A stretch of 64,000 bases of DNA from an uncultured Flavobacteriaceae bacterium (GCA_934675205.1 CAKUPQ010000001.1:558001-622000); one strand, 5' to 3'. Shown: positions 17,391-25,736, numbered from the stretch's first letter. Translations and numbers: made by a program. The notes: generated from the letters alone by a model not told the origin.

Positions 17391-18281
17391 CTAATTATTA
17401 ACCGTTCCTTTTTTCCCTTGATGTTTCCAACGTCTGTGTGTCCAGAGGTAAAATTCGGGAGCTTCCAAGATTTGTTTTTCTACCCTGTCCAAAAACATTC
17501 GGGTAAGCTTATAGTTCGGGATTTCTTTCACATTTTCAGAAAGTACTTCGAGAGTAGCTTCATAAAAACCACGTTTTACTTTTTCTACTTTAAGATAAAC
17601 CACATTCATATCAAACTTTTTCGACAGATATTCCGCTCCGGTATAGACGGGAACTTCAATTCCCATAAAAGTATCCCAATGAACCGACCTTTTGTTTTGT
17701 GGAGATTGGTCGGAGGCAAATCCGTAAATTCCTCTGATGCCGTTTTCTTCGTTAAAGGTTATGACCTCTACGGTTTCTTTAACGTGAATGAGTTTTGCCT
17801 TGAATTTTCCTCGTATGTTGCGGACTAACTGGTCAAAATATTTATTGTTGATTTTTTTGTAAATGGCATATCCCTCAAAGTCGATGTGTCTGTTCATCGA
17901 AATTACCCATTCATAACTTGCATAATGAGCACACATTAATGCAACACTTTTGTCCTGTTTTTCGAGTTCCTTGTAGAGTTCCAAATTTTTGAAAACGAAT
18001 CGTTTTTCGATTTCCTTTTGACTTATCGAAATGGTTTTAACCATTTCCAAAAACATATCACAAAGGTGTTTGTATGATTTTTTTTCGACAATAAGTCGCT
18101 CTTTATCAGATAAATGAGGAAGTGCTATTTTTATATTTCTCCGCACAACCTTTTTTCTGTATCCGATAATGTGGTACATCAGAACATAAACACAGTCGGA
18201 AAAAGCATATAAAATCTTGAAAGGCAAAATCGAAATCAGCCAAAGCAACGGATAAACGAATATATAAATTAGAAATTGCAT
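17391..18281 (-). CDS. lysophospholipid/lipid A acyltransferase (LpxL/HtrB family)
   Basis: 296 residues with an N-terminal membrane segment (FLIYIFVYPLLWLISILPF) and the HX4E acyltransferase site in MCAHYASYEW. Later conserved parts are ASDQSPQ and the C-terminal YLWTHRRWK, which is diagnostic of late lipid A acyltransferases. It adds a secondary acyl chain to lipid A at the inner membrane. The nearby waaA gene supplies Kdo in the same pathway. A -7 box at 18293-18300 implies a leader of only about five bases. Confidence 0.93.
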   Translation of the reverse strand: MQFLIYIFVYPLLWLISILPFKILYAFSDCVYVLMYHIIGYRKKVVRRNIKIALPHLSDKERLIVEKKSYKHLCDMFLEMVKTISISQKEIEKRFVFKNLELYKELEKQDKSVALMCAHYASYEWVISMNRHIDFEGYAIYKKINNKYFDQLVRNIRGKFKAKLIHVKETVEVITFNEENGIRGIYGFASDQSPQNKRSVHWDTFMGIEVPVYTGAEYLSKKFDMNVVYLKVEKVKRGFYEATLEVLSENVKEIPNYKLTRMFLDRVEKQILEAPEFYLWTHRRWKHQGKKGTVNN

Positions 18282-18292
18282 TTTTTTTGATG

Positions 18293-18300
18293 CAAATATA
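18293..18300 (-). promoter_or_regulatory. -7 box of the lipid A acyltransferase gene
   Basis: TATATTTG on the minus strand fits TAnnTTTG. Its closeness to the ATG at 18281 predicts a nearly leaderless mRNA. Confidence 0.5.
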
Positions 18301-18337
18301 AGGTTAATTGTGAATTTATAATTTGTATTTTTTTAGA

Positions 18338-18345
18338 TACCTTTG
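18338..18345 (+). promoter_or_regulatory. -7 box of the HD hydrolase gene
   Basis: TACCTTTG fits TAnnTTTG, with a predicted start near 18352, about 11 bases before the GTG start codon at 18363. Confidence 0.55.
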
Positions 18346-18362
18346 TCAAAAACCGACACAAA

Positions 18363-19592
18363 GTGAGCAAAATCAATAAGCTAAAAATTTTTAACGACCC
18401 GATTTACGGATTTATTTCTATTCCGAATGAGTTGATTTATGATTTGATTCAACATCGGTATTTTCAGAGGTTGAGACGAATTTCCCAAATGGGATTATCG
18501 TATTTGGTTTATCCGGGAGCTCATCACACAAGGTTTCATCACGCTTTGGGTTGTATGCACCTGATGCAGAAAGCAGTCGAAACATTACGGCAAAAAAACA
18601 TCGAAATCTCACCCGAAGAAGAACAAGCTCTTTATGTTGCGATTTTGTTGCACGACATCGGACACGGACCGTTTTCGCACGCAATGGAACACAGCATTGT
18701 GAACATTCATCACGAGGATATTTCGATTTTGTTTATGAATAAGCTCAATCGGGAATTTGACGGACAGTTATCATTAGCTATCGAAATTTTCAAAGGGAAT
18801 TACCACAGAAAATTCTTACATCAGCTTATTTCCGGACAGCTCGATATGGACAGAATGGATTATCTGAAACGGGACAGTTTTTATTCGGGAGTAGCCGAAG
18901 GGAATATCAATTCCGAAAGGCTTATTCAGATGTTAAACGTGGTTGATGACAGTTTGGCAATTGACGAAAAAGGCATTTATTCGGTTGAAAAATTCTTGGT
19001 TGCAAGACGACTGATGTATTGGCAGGCATATCTTCACAAAACGAGTATTGTAGCAGAAGTAATACTTACCAAAACACTTCAGAGAGCCAAAGAACTTACC
19101 GAAATCGGACAGATTTTACAATGCAGTTCGGCTTTTTCATTCTTTTTAGAAAACAAAATTGACGAAACTAATTTTGATGACAAGGTGTTAGAAAAATTCT
19201 CAAAATTAGACGATTATGATGTGGTTTCTGCCCTAAAAGAATGGCAGGATGCTGATGATTATGTGTTGCGAAATTTAAGCCAGATGCTTATCAACCGAGA
19301 TTTATTGAAAATAGAACTTCATTCGGAAAAAATCTCAAAAGAAAGGCTAACTTCTTTGGAAAATACTCTTACAGAAAAAGAAAAGATTTCAATCAAAGAG
19401 GCAAAATATTTCATTTTCAAAGGAAAAATCAGCAATAAAGCTTACGACAAAACCTCCGAGCCAATTTTGATTTTACACAAAAACGGAAAAACGGAAGATT
19501 TGATTTCTGCCTCCGACAAATCATATCTGAAATCGCTCTCGGAAGAAGTATCTAAACATTATTTGTGCTATCCGAAATCAATTATAATATAA
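18363..19592 (+). CDS. HD-domain nucleotide phosphohydrolase (dGTPase/SAMHD1-like)
   Basis: 409 residues from a GTG start. The N terminus (NDPIYGFISIPNELIYDLIQHRYFQRLRRI) and metal-binding histidines (THRFHH-like HHTRFHHALG; LLHDIGHGPFSHAME) match the HD family related to dGTP triphosphohydrolase and SAMHD1. A distal segment DQLDMDRMDYLKRDS-like (GQLDMDRMDYLKRDS) adds the last metal ligand. It probably hydrolyses dNTPs or a related nucleotide in the cytosol; the true substrate is not known. It is followed 6 bases later by tag, so both could serve nucleotide or DNA quality control. Confidence 0.9.
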   Translation: MSKINKLKIFNDPIYGFISIPNELIYDLIQHRYFQRLRRISQMGLSYLVYPGAHHTRFHHALGCMHLMQKAVETLRQKNIEISPEEEQALYVAILLHDIGHGPFSHAMEHSIVNIHHEDISILFMNKLNREFDGQLSLAIEIFKGNYHRKFLHQLISGQLDMDRMDYLKRDSFYSGVAEGNINSERLIQMLNVVDDSLAIDEKGIYSVEKFLVARRLMYWQAYLHKTSIVAEVILTKTLQRAKELTEIGQILQCSSAFSFFLENKIDETNFDDKVLEKFSKLDDYDVVSALKEWQDADDYVLRNLSQMLINRDLLKIELHSEKISKERLTSLENTLTEKEKISIKEAKYFIFKGKISNKAYDKTSEPILILHKNGKTEDLISASDKSYLKSLSEEVSKHYLCYPKSIII

Positions 19593-19598
19593 ATTAAT

Positions 19599-20174
19599 AT
19601 GAGTGAAAAAATAAGATGTGGTTGGTGTGGTAGTGATAAATTATATCAGGATTATCACGACACTGAATGGGGAGTTCCCGTTTATGATGACGAAAAAATG
19701 TTTGAATTTCTGATTTTGGAGGGATTTCAGGCAGGTTTGAGTTGGATTACGATTCTGAAGCGGAGAGAGGGTTTCAGAGAGGCATTCGATAATTTTGACT
19801 ATAATAAAATTGCGAAATATGACGAGAAAAAAATTCAGGCATTGATGCAAGATGACCGAATTATCAAAAACCAACTCAAAATAAGATCAAGCGTAACCAA
19901 TGCTCTTGCTTTTATGGAAGTCCAAAAAGAGTTTGGTTCTTTTTGTGATTATTTATGGAGTTTTACAAACGGAAAAGCAATTGACAACCAACCCAAAGAA
20001 CTCAAAGATATTCCTGCTCAAACCGAATTGTCAGACAAAATCAGCAAAGACCTGAAAAAAAGAGGGTTTAAGTTTGTAGGTTCGACCATTATTTATGCAC
20101 ATTTACAGGCTGTCGGAATCGTAAATGACCACCTGCAAAATTGCTGGGTTCGGAAAAAAATAGGATTTTTTTAA
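19599..20174 (+). CDS. tag: DNA-3-methyladenine glycosylase I
   Basis: A 191-residue base-excision repair enzyme that removes 3-methyladenine. The family-specific start (IRCGWCGSDKLYQDYHDTEWG) carries the Cys and His zinc ligands and the substrate-recognising Glu is in LEGFQAGLSW. The C-terminal CxxxH-equivalent region reads YAHLQAVGIVNDHLQNCW, with the closing zinc ligands His and Cys. Length is normal. It is in an operon with the HD hydrolase. Confidence 0.95.
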   Translation: MSEKIRCGWCGSDKLYQDYHDTEWGVPVYDDEKMFEFLILEGFQAGLSWITILKRREGFREAFDNFDYNKIAKYDEKKIQALMQDDRIIKNQLKIRSSVTNALAFMEVQKEFGSFCDYLWSFTNGKAIDNQPKELKDIPAQTELSDKISKDLKKRGFKFVGSTIIYAHLQAVGIVNDHLQNCWVRKKIGFF

Positions 20175-20191
20175 GATTTTACTTTTTGTTT

Positions 20192-20208
20192 TTGGCACGA
20201 GGATTGTC
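20192..20208 (+). promoter_or_regulatory. sigma-54-like -24/-12 element
   Basis: TGGCACG-AGGA-TTGT matches the sigma-54 consensus TGGCACG-N4-TTGC at all but the last position. The -24 GG is at 20194-20195. Transcription would begin near 20219, about 26 bases before the next gene. Bacteroidota do encode RpoN; the RpoN gene and its activator are not in the window. Confidence 0.55.
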
Positions 20209-20244
20209 TTTAAGCAGATATATAACTTTTAAAATTAAAGAAAA

Positions 20245-20622
20245 ATGAAAAAATTAGTTTTGTTGATGGCACTTGTTGTTGGAGCAACGACTTTTGCACA
20301 AGAAAGAAAAATGGAAAGAAAAGGAATGTCTCCTGAAAACAAAGTTGAAAGACTGACCAAAGAGCTTGATTTGACAGCCGAACAACAAGCCAAAGCCAAA
20401 GAACTGTTTGCCCAAAAAGCGGAAAACCAAAAAGCAGAAAGAGCAGAAGCTATGGCTGTAAGAAAGTCAGAAAATGAGGCTTTTGACAAAGAATTTAGAG
20501 CTATGCTAACTCCTGAACAGACAAAAAAGTATGATGCCAAAAAAGCAGAAATGAAAAAAGAAAAAGGAGAGAAATGGGACGTGAAATATGAAATACCAAA
20601 AAAGCACGAAAAATCTAAATAA
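20245..20622 (+). CDS. small secreted LTxxQ-type protein (Spy/CpxP-like)
   Basis: 125 residues with a signal peptide (MKKLVLLMALVVGATTFAQ). The mature part is almost wholly helical and highly charged, with two LTxxQ-type motifs (LDLTAEQQAKAKE at about 45-57 and MLTPEQTKKYDAKKA at about 92-106), the hallmark of Spy/CpxP envelope stress chaperones. Small proteins of this kind abound in flavobacteria and their clients are unknown. It stands behind a sigma-54-like element and is closed by a bidirectional terminator, so it forms its own transcript. Confidence 0.85.
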   Translation: MKKLVLLMALVVGATTFAQERKMERKGMSPENKVERLTKELDLTAEQQAKAKELFAQKAENQKAERAEAMAVRKSENEAFDKEFRAMLTPEQTKKYDAKKAEMKKEKGEKWDVKYEIPKKHEKSK

Positions 20623-20642
20623 GAATCTCGTTGAAACAACAT

Positions 20643-20685
20643 AAAAAATCCCGACTTTCTAAACCGGAAAGTCGGGATTTTTTTA
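20643..20685. terminator. bidirectional terminator between the LTxxQ and haemoglobin genes
   Basis: A 17-base stem with AAATCCCGACTTTC on one arm, a 7-base loop, and A/T tracts on both sides serves the converging genes. Confidence 0.9.
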
Positions 20686-21072
20686 TGTAATCGGTTTTTG
20701 TCCTAATTCTCTGAAATATTCAATTTTTGAATGAAACATTTTTGCCATTTGAGTGCCTCTCCATTTGGCTTCTTCGGCTTTTTTTCCTTCAAAAAGTTCA
20801 TCAACCGTTTGAAAAAATAGAGCAATCCAACGGTCAAAATGTTCTATTTCTACAGGTAAATCTGCGTGTGGAGGAAAAGGTCGTCCGAAATAGGTGTGTT
20901 CGTCCAAAAGTACCGTCTGCCAAAAGGTGTACATTTTGGCCAAATGTTCGTCCCAACGATTTTGAATTTTTTCGTTAAAAATCGGGCCTATCAAATCGTC
21001 TTTCTGAACTCTCGAATAAAACGTATTTACCAAAAGTTTTATATCGTCTAAAGTTGTGATCTCTTTAGTCAT
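20683..21072 (-). CDS. truncated haemoglobin, group III
   Basis: A 129-residue 2-over-2 globin. It shows the group III pattern FYSRVQKDDLIGPIF in helix B/C, the distal YTFWQTVLL segment, FGRPFPPHADLPVEIEHFDRW with the proximal heme-ligating His in helix F, and the C-terminal helix. Group III globins in bacteria handle oxygen or nitric oxide; the exact role is rarely known. The stop overlaps the terminator shared with the converging gene. It shares its upstream region, with 41-base-spaced repeats, with the divergent Fic gene. Confidence 0.93.
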   Translation of the reverse strand: MTKEITTLDDIKLLVNTFYSRVQKDDLIGPIFNEKIQNRWDEHLAKMYTFWQTVLLDEHTYFGRPFPPHADLPVEIEHFDRWIALFFQTVDELFEGKKAEEAKWRGTQMAKMFHSKIEYFRELGQKPIT

Positions 21073-21090
21073 AATTTATTTTTTATAAGA

Positions 21091-21098
21091 CAAAGGTA
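21091..21098 (-). promoter_or_regulatory. -7 box of the truncated haemoglobin gene
   Basis: TACCTTTG on the minus strand fits TAnnTTTG and lies 19 bases from the ATG at 21072. The first of the repeats at 21116-21209 lies where the -33 region would be. Confidence 0.55.
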
Positions 21099-21115
21099 CG
21101 AAATGTAAATTTTAC

Positions 21116-21209
21116 AAAAGTAAAATAGTAAAAAGCCTTATTTTCGTTTTTGACGAAAAAGTAAAATAAGAAACCTTGTTATTTTCGTTTTTATCAAAAA
21201 AGTAAAATA
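21116..21209. repeat. three copies of a 12-base motif at exact 41-base spacing
   Basis: AAAAGTAAAATA occurs at 21116-21127, 21157-21168 and 21198-21209. The last two copies are each preceded by a roughly inverted stretch (TTATTTTCGTTTTT), making imperfect palindromes, and an inverted half copy (GGTTTTACTTTTTT) follows at 21220-21233. They lie between two divergent promoters (21091-21098 and 21237-21244). Four helical turns between copies suggests binding sites on one DNA face. Confidence 0.8.
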
Positions 21210-21236
21210 AGAAAGGGCTGGTTTTACTTTTTTAAC

Positions 21237-21244
21237 TATTTTTG
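21237..21244 (+). promoter_or_regulatory. -7 box of the Fic gene
   Basis: TATTTTTG fits TAnnTTTG. It covers the TTG codon at 21242 that could open the reading frame, so the Fic start must be further on, at the ATG at 21272. Confidence 0.55.
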
Positions 21245-21271
21245 TCTATTAAAATCTTCAAAGATTATACA

Positions 21272-22396
21272 ATGCAACGATTCAATTCGGGACAAAATAT
21301 CAGTCAGGGTTATTATAAATGTTTTCAACCAGAGCCTATTAATAGGGATTGGGAGATTACCGATATGTCTGTTTTGCAATTATTAAGTAAGGCAGACCGC
21401 CATTTGGGGAGGTTGGATATGTATTCGGAATATGTAAATTTGGACTTATTCATTCAGATGCATATTGCTAAAGAAGCTACACAATCTTCTAAAATAGAGG
21501 GAACACAAACTAATATAGAAGAGGCTTTTTTAACCAAAGAAGATATTCATTCCGAAAAAAGAAACGATTGGGAAGAGGTTCAAAATTATATCTCTGCTAT
21601 GAATGAAGCAGTAAAAATATTACATACACTTCCTTTTTCGTCTCGGTTGATAAAACAAACCCATAAAATTTTACTCAAAGGAGTAAGAGGAGAACATAAA
21701 TTACCCGGAGAATACAGGACAAGCCAAAACTGGATTGGAGGAGCGAGCATAAATGATGCTGTTTTTGTTCCTCCTGTTCATTCTTCAATTAATGAGTTAA
21801 TGTCCGATATAGAAAAATTTGCAAATGATGAGCTTAATCCGTTGCCTGATTTACTCAAAATCGCACTTATACATTATCAATTTGAAACCATTCACCCTTT
21901 TTTAGACGGGAACGGAAGAGTTGGAAGGCTTCTGATAACTCTTTATTTGGTAGATAAAGGAATTCTGAAACAACCCGTCTTGTATTTGTCTGATTTTTTT
22001 GAAAGAAACAGAACTTTGTATTATGACAATTTGATGAGAGTTAGAACCCATAACGACATAAATCAATGGTTTAAGTTTTTTTTGACAGGAGTTATAGAAA
22101 CAGCAAAAAACGGAGTAACAACTTTTGATGGAATTCTACAATTACAAAAAACAATAGACAGTAAGTTAAAAGAAATAGGAGGCAGAAGTGTTGATGCAAA
22201 CAAAGTTGTAGAATACTTATATACAAAACCTATTGTAGATGCTTATACGGTAAGTGCAATAACGGGAAAATCACTAAAATCAACATATAGTCTTTTGGTA
22301 CTTTTAGAAGAATTAGAAATTGTAAAAGAAATTACAGGAGCTCAAAGAGGAAAGTTGTATATGTTTGAAGATTATGTAAATTTATTCAAAAATTAA
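21272..22396 (+). CDS. Fic/DOC family protein with self-inhibitory motif
   Basis: 374 residues. The N-terminal part contains the inhibitory motif (S/T)xxxE(G/N) as SSKIEG at residues 72-77, which places it in the class of Fic proteins with an N-terminal inhibitory helix. The active loop is HPFLDGNGRVGR at 208-219, complete with catalytic His and phosphate-binding residues; a substrate flap precedes it (FVPPVH). A winged-helix-like C-terminal domain follows at about 300-370. Such enzymes transfer AMP to hydroxyl side chains of proteins. No separate antitoxin is encoded. It overlaps nothing but ends one base before the waaA start, so the two are translated together. Confidence 0.92.
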   Translation: MQRFNSGQNISQGYYKCFQPEPINRDWEITDMSVLQLLSKADRHLGRLDMYSEYVNLDLFIQMHIAKEATQSSKIEGTQTNIEEAFLTKEDIHSEKRNDWEEVQNYISAMNEAVKILHTLPFSSRLIKQTHKILLKGVRGEHKLPGEYRTSQNWIGGASINDAVFVPPVHSSINELMSDIEKFANDELNPLPDLLKIALIHYQFETIHPFLDGNGRVGRLLITLYLVDKGILKQPVLYLSDFFERNRTLYYDNLMRVRTHNDINQWFKFFLTGVIETAKNGVTTFDGILQLQKTIDSKLKEIGGRSVDANKVVEYLYTKPIVDAYTVSAITGKSLKSTYSLLVLLEELEIVKEITGAQRGKLYMFEDYVNLFKN

Positions 22397-22397
22397 A

Positions 22398-23627
22398 ATG
22401 CTATTCCTATACAACATACTTATTTCGATTGCAGGATTTTTGCTGAAAATCATTGCTTTGTTCAACAAGAAAATAAAGCTCTTTGTTGAAGGAAGAAAGC
22501 AATCGTTTACAATTCTTTCGGAAAAATTAAACAAAGACGACAAAACCATTTGGTTTCACGTTGCCTCACTTGGAGAATACGAACAAGGGTTACCTGTAAT
22601 GGAGGGATTCAAAAAGAAATTTCCGAATCATAAATTGGTTTTGACGTTTTTTTCCCCTTCGGGATATGAAGTTCGAAAAAACAATCCGATTGCAGATGTT
22701 ACGGTTTATCTGCCTTGGGATACGAAGCGAAATGTGCAGCAATTCCTCAAAATTGTTAAGCCCGAAAAAGCCATTTTCGTGAAATACGAATTTTGGATTA
22801 ATTATTTATCGGAGCTCAAAAAACAGCATATTCCGACTTATTTGGTTTCGGGAATTTTCAGGGAAAATCAGGCATTTTTCAAATGGTACGGAGGTTTTTA
22901 CAGAAAAGCATTACAGACATTTGACTATTTTTTTGTTCAGAACGAAAGTTCCAAAAAATTGATTGAAAGTATCGGTTTTACCAATGTTATAGTAAGCGGA
23001 GATACTCGTTTTGACCGGGTTTTTGCCATTTCCGAACGGGATAATCATTTGGATTTTGTAGAACAATTCAAAGGAGATAATTTACTTCTTGTAGCAGGAA
23101 GCACTTGGGAAGCAGACGAAAAGCTACTCATTAATTACATCAACAAAACCGATAAAAAAATAAAATTCATTATCGCTCCCCATAACATTAAAGAGGAACA
23201 AATCTCAAATCTCAAATCTCAAATCAATAAATCTGTAATTCTTTTTTCAGAAAAAGAAAATAAAAACCTGTCTGATTTTGATGTGATGATTGTTGATGCC
23301 ATCGGACTTTTGACCAAAATTTACAGTTATGCAGATTTGGCTTATGTTGGAGGAGGTTTCGGAAACCCAGGAGTTCACAATGTGTTGGAACCTGCTGTTT
23401 TCGGGATTCCGATTGTGATTGGAGAAAATTATTCCCATTTTGCAGAGGCAACAGAACTCGTGAATCTCGGAGGAGTTTTATCCGTAAAAAGCCAAACAGA
23501 ATTTGACTTAATTCTGAATAAATTATTCGGAAACAGAACTTTTAGTTCCGAAACAGGAAAAATTTGTTCTTATTTTGTTCTAAACCAAAAAGGAGCAATC
23601 CAAGTCATTATGGATTATTTTGCTTGA
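22398..23627 (+). CDS. waaA: 3-deoxy-D-manno-octulosonic acid transferase
   Basis: A 409-residue GT30 glycosyltransferase that adds Kdo from CMP-Kdo to the lipid A precursor at the inner membrane. It has an N-terminal membrane segment (NILISIAGFLLKIIALF), the acceptor-domain motif HVASLGEYEQGLPVMEG, and the donor-domain motifs AGSTWEADE, IIAPHN, YVGGGFGNPGVHNVLEPAVFG (given in parts: GGGFGN and HNVLEPA). Residues near 268-275 are encoded by a 7-base tandem repeat (see findings). It starts one base after the Fic stop codon, an unusual partner for a lipopolysaccharide gene. Confidence 0.95.
   Translation: MLFLYNILISIAGFLLKIIALFNKKIKLFVEGRKQSFTILSEKLNKDDKTIWFHVASLGEYEQGLPVMEGFKKKFPNHKLVLTFFSPSGYEVRKNNPIADVTVYLPWDTKRNVQQFLKIVKPEKAIFVKYEFWINYLSELKKQHIPTYLVSGIFRENQAFFKWYGGFYRKALQTFDYFFVQNESSKKLIESIGFTNVIVSGDTRFDRVFAISERDNHLDFVEQFKGDNLLLVAGSTWEADEKLLINYINKTDKKIKFIIAPHNIKEEQISNLKSQINKSVILFSEKENKNLSDFDVMIVDAIGLLTKIYSYADLAYVGGGFGNPGVHNVLEPAVFGIPIVIGENYSHFAEATELVNLGGVLSVKSQTEFDLILNKLFGNRTFSSETGKICSYFVLNQKGAIQVIMDYFA
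23199..23225 (+). repeat. heptanucleotide tandem repeat inside waaA
   Basis: CAAATCT is repeated almost four times in a row within the coding sequence. The unit length is not a multiple of three, so gain or loss of one copy would shift the frame. Confidence 0.8.
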
Positions 23628-23714
23628 AATCTAAAAAGCCTTAATACTTAATACTCAAATCTTAATACTTTAAAAAAAAGTAGTAACTTGCGTATCGTTT
23701 TTATATAGTGTTGT

Positions 23715-24911
23715 ATGTCAGTAACTACTCCTTTCAGCAAGCAAGAGCTTCTTCCTCGGGAAGAAAAACTTGAGATAATGATACAGAAAAGTAACCTTTT
23801 CATCGGAATTCCCAAAGAGGTTATTTTTCAGGAAAAGCGTGTGTGTCTTACTCCCGAAGCGGTTAATACGCTTACCAACAACGGACATCGAGTGCTTATG
23901 GAGACAGGTGCAGGTATGGGAGCTGATTATTCTGATAAAGAATACAGTGAGGCAGGAGCAGAGATTACAACTGATACAGACAAAGTGTTTTCCTGTCCGA
24001 TGTTGCTCAAAATCGAACCTCCTACTTTGGAGGAAATCGGAAAAATGAACGAAAATACCCTCTTGATTTCTGCAGTTCAGCTAAAAACACAGGATAAAAG
24101 TTATCTGGAAGCTCTTCATAAAAAAAAGATAACGGCTCTTGGTTTTGAATACATCAAAGAACCGGACGGGTCTTATCCACTTGTAAAATCGTTAAGCGAA
24201 ATTGCAGGAACAGCCTCTATAATGATTGCAGCAGAAATAATGGGAAATCACACATCGGGAAAAGGACTGCTTTTAGGAAACATAACCGGAGTAGCTCCTA
24301 CCGAAGTAGTAATTCTCGGTGCAGGGACGGTAGCCGAACATGCAGCCAAAACCGCTTTAGGACTTGGAGCAAGTGTAAAAGTTTTTGACAACTCGCTTAC
24401 AAAATTAAGCCTATTGCAAAATCAGTTAAGACAACGGATTTTTACTTCAACCATTCAGGACAAGTTGCTCTTAAAGGCATTAAGACGTTGTGATGTGGTT
24501 ATAGGTGCTTTAAAAGGGAAAAACAGAAGTCCGATTGTGGTAAGCCGTACAATGGTTGAAAATATGAAAAAAGGAGCTGTAATTGTCGATGTTTGTATCG
24601 ATACGGGAGGCTGTTTTGAAACATCAGAAATCACAACCCACAAAAATCCGACTTATGTAAAACACGGAGTGGTGCATTATTGCGTTCCGAATATCGCTTC
24701 GAGATACTCAAAAACTGCTTCGCTGACCATCAGCAATATCCTGATTCCTTATTTGCTCGAAATAGGGGAGTATGGGGGAATAGAAACTGCCATTCGATGT
24801 AACAACGGACTCAAAAACGGAGTTTATCTGTATCACGGAATCCTGACCAACAAAAAAATCGGGGAATGGTTCGGACTTCCTTCAAGCGATATTAATTTGA
24901 TAGTATTTTAA
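23715..24911 (+). CDS. ald: alanine dehydrogenase
   Basis: 398 residues. The N-terminal domain IGIPKEVIFQEKRVCLTPEAV is the family signature, and the Rossmann motif VVILGAGTVAEHAA binds NAD near residues 200-215. The conserved VDVCIDTGGCFETSE and YCVPNIASRYSKTAS segments follow. It interconverts alanine and pyruvate plus ammonia. A leading extension of about 25 residues (MSVTTPFSKQELLPREEKL) is normal for the flavobacterial form. It is followed by an inverted pair of dispersed repeats with a T run that may terminate it. Confidence 0.93.
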   Translation: MSVTTPFSKQELLPREEKLEIMIQKSNLFIGIPKEVIFQEKRVCLTPEAVNTLTNNGHRVLMETGAGMGADYSDKEYSEAGAEITTDTDKVFSCPMLLKIEPPTLEEIGKMNENTLLISAVQLKTQDKSYLEALHKKKITALGFEYIKEPDGSYPLVKSLSEIAGTASIMIAAEIMGNHTSGKGLLLGNITGVAPTEVVILGAGTVAEHAAKTALGLGASVKVFDNSLTKLSLLQNQLRQRIFTSTIQDKLLLKALRRCDVVIGALKGKNRSPIVVSRTMVENMKKGAVIVDVCIDTGGCFETSEITTHKNPTYVKHGVVHYCVPNIASRYSKTASLTISNILIPYLLEIGEYGGIETAIRCNNGLKNGVYLYHGILTNKKIGEWFGLPSSDINLIVF

Positions 24912-24982
24912 CCTGTAGTACATTATCACTTTATTGTCATATTAGCTGATTATCAGTAAAATAGATTTAGGCTTCAATAACC

Positions 24983-25060
24983 CTTCGACAAGCTCAGGGT
25001 GACGTTTAGTGATTTTTTTAGAGGTTTCGTCAGACTGAGCTTGTCGAAGTCTTTTTTTTT
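24983..25060. repeat. inverted pair of the CTTCGACAAGCTCAG dispersed repeat
   Basis: CTTCGACAAGCTCAG with a short downstream extension (24983-25004) is answered by its inverse ending CTTGTCGAAG (25028-25049) and followed by a long T run. The structure can fold into a stem of over 15 pairs and may terminate the alanine dehydrogenase transcript. Two further copies lie inside dxs. Confidence 0.85.
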
Positions 25061-25123
25061 CGCTTAAAATCAATCAGATAGATATTGATTGATAATGCAC
25101 GACGGGTTATTTTAGAAAATAGT

Positions 25124-25702
25124 TTAATACTCATATTCACTTTCCGGCTCTTCATTTGGATTTTTTATAGATTCGAGCATTTCGATTTCTCCTTCTTCCC
25201 GGTCGATTTTTTGTTTATCTAAAATCGTTTTCATTCGGCTGACGATAGATTCTACTTCAACATTGATTTCTGAAACCGTTCGGATAATATCTTCCGAGGG
25301 AGTTTCGTCAAGATTGATATAGGTTTTGAGCATTTTCAGTTTGGTTTCCAAAACGGTAAACCTTGCCTGTATTTGGGTTACATTAAAAACGTCGGGAATA
25401 GTACTGTGCAAAGCCTCAACCTGTTTGACCAACGTATTTGTCTTTCTCTGAAAAGCTCCAATATCGGTTTGAGGTTTTTGGAGCAATTCGTTATAAAAGC
25501 TGTTCCATTCTGCCCATTGCTGTACAATATTGTAGGTTTCTTCTGTAAAATCTGCTGTTTTGAAATTCCAATTTTTGCTTATTTCCTTAAAAAGTTCCTC
25601 CCGTTTGATTACTGCTTTTTGAGCTTCTTCCCTACGAACAGCATCTTTATCCTGACAAGAAATTATAACAAGAAAAACGATAAATAAAGCCAATTTTTTC
25701 AT
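25124..25702 (-). CDS. lipoprotein, helical, unknown function
   Basis: 192 residues. The lipoprotein signal is MKKLALFIVFLVIIS with Cys16 followed by QDKD. The mature part is predicted to be helical and rich in Glu, Lys, Gln and Thr (for example LEALHSTIPDVFNVTQ-like stretches) and ends in an acidic tail (EEPESEYEY). I recognise no domain. The frame extends 7 codons further upstream, but the signal peptide and a -7 box at 25721-25728 support the start at 25702. Confidence 0.8.
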   Translation of the reverse strand: MKKLALFIVFLVIISCQDKDAVRREEAQKAVIKREELFKEISKNWNFKTADFTEETYNIVQQWAEWNSFYNELLQKPQTDIGAFQRKTNTLVKQVEALHSTIPDVFNVTQIQARFTVLETKLKMLKTYINLDETPSEDIIRTVSEINVEVESIVSRMKTILDKQKIDREEGEIEMLESIKNPNEEPESEYEY

Positions 25703-25720
25703 TGAAATTATTGTTACAAA

Positions 25721-25728
25721 CAAAGATA
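25721..25728 (-). promoter_or_regulatory. -7 box of the helical lipoprotein gene
   Basis: TATCTTTG on the minus strand fits TAnnTTTG; it lies between the glycine-rich gene stop (25737) and the lipoprotein start. Confidence 0.5.
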
Positions 25729-25736
25729 TAAAGTTT

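Noticed and set aside
21116..21209. CRISPR-like array suggested by regular 41-base spacing
   Set aside because: Only three short copies of 12 bases, AT-rich and with related, not unique, sequence between copies; no cas genes. Better explained as protein-binding sites.
24983..25049. Insertion sequence suggested by inverted repeats
   Set aside because: The arms enclose only about 24 bases and no transposase; it is a small dispersed repeat.
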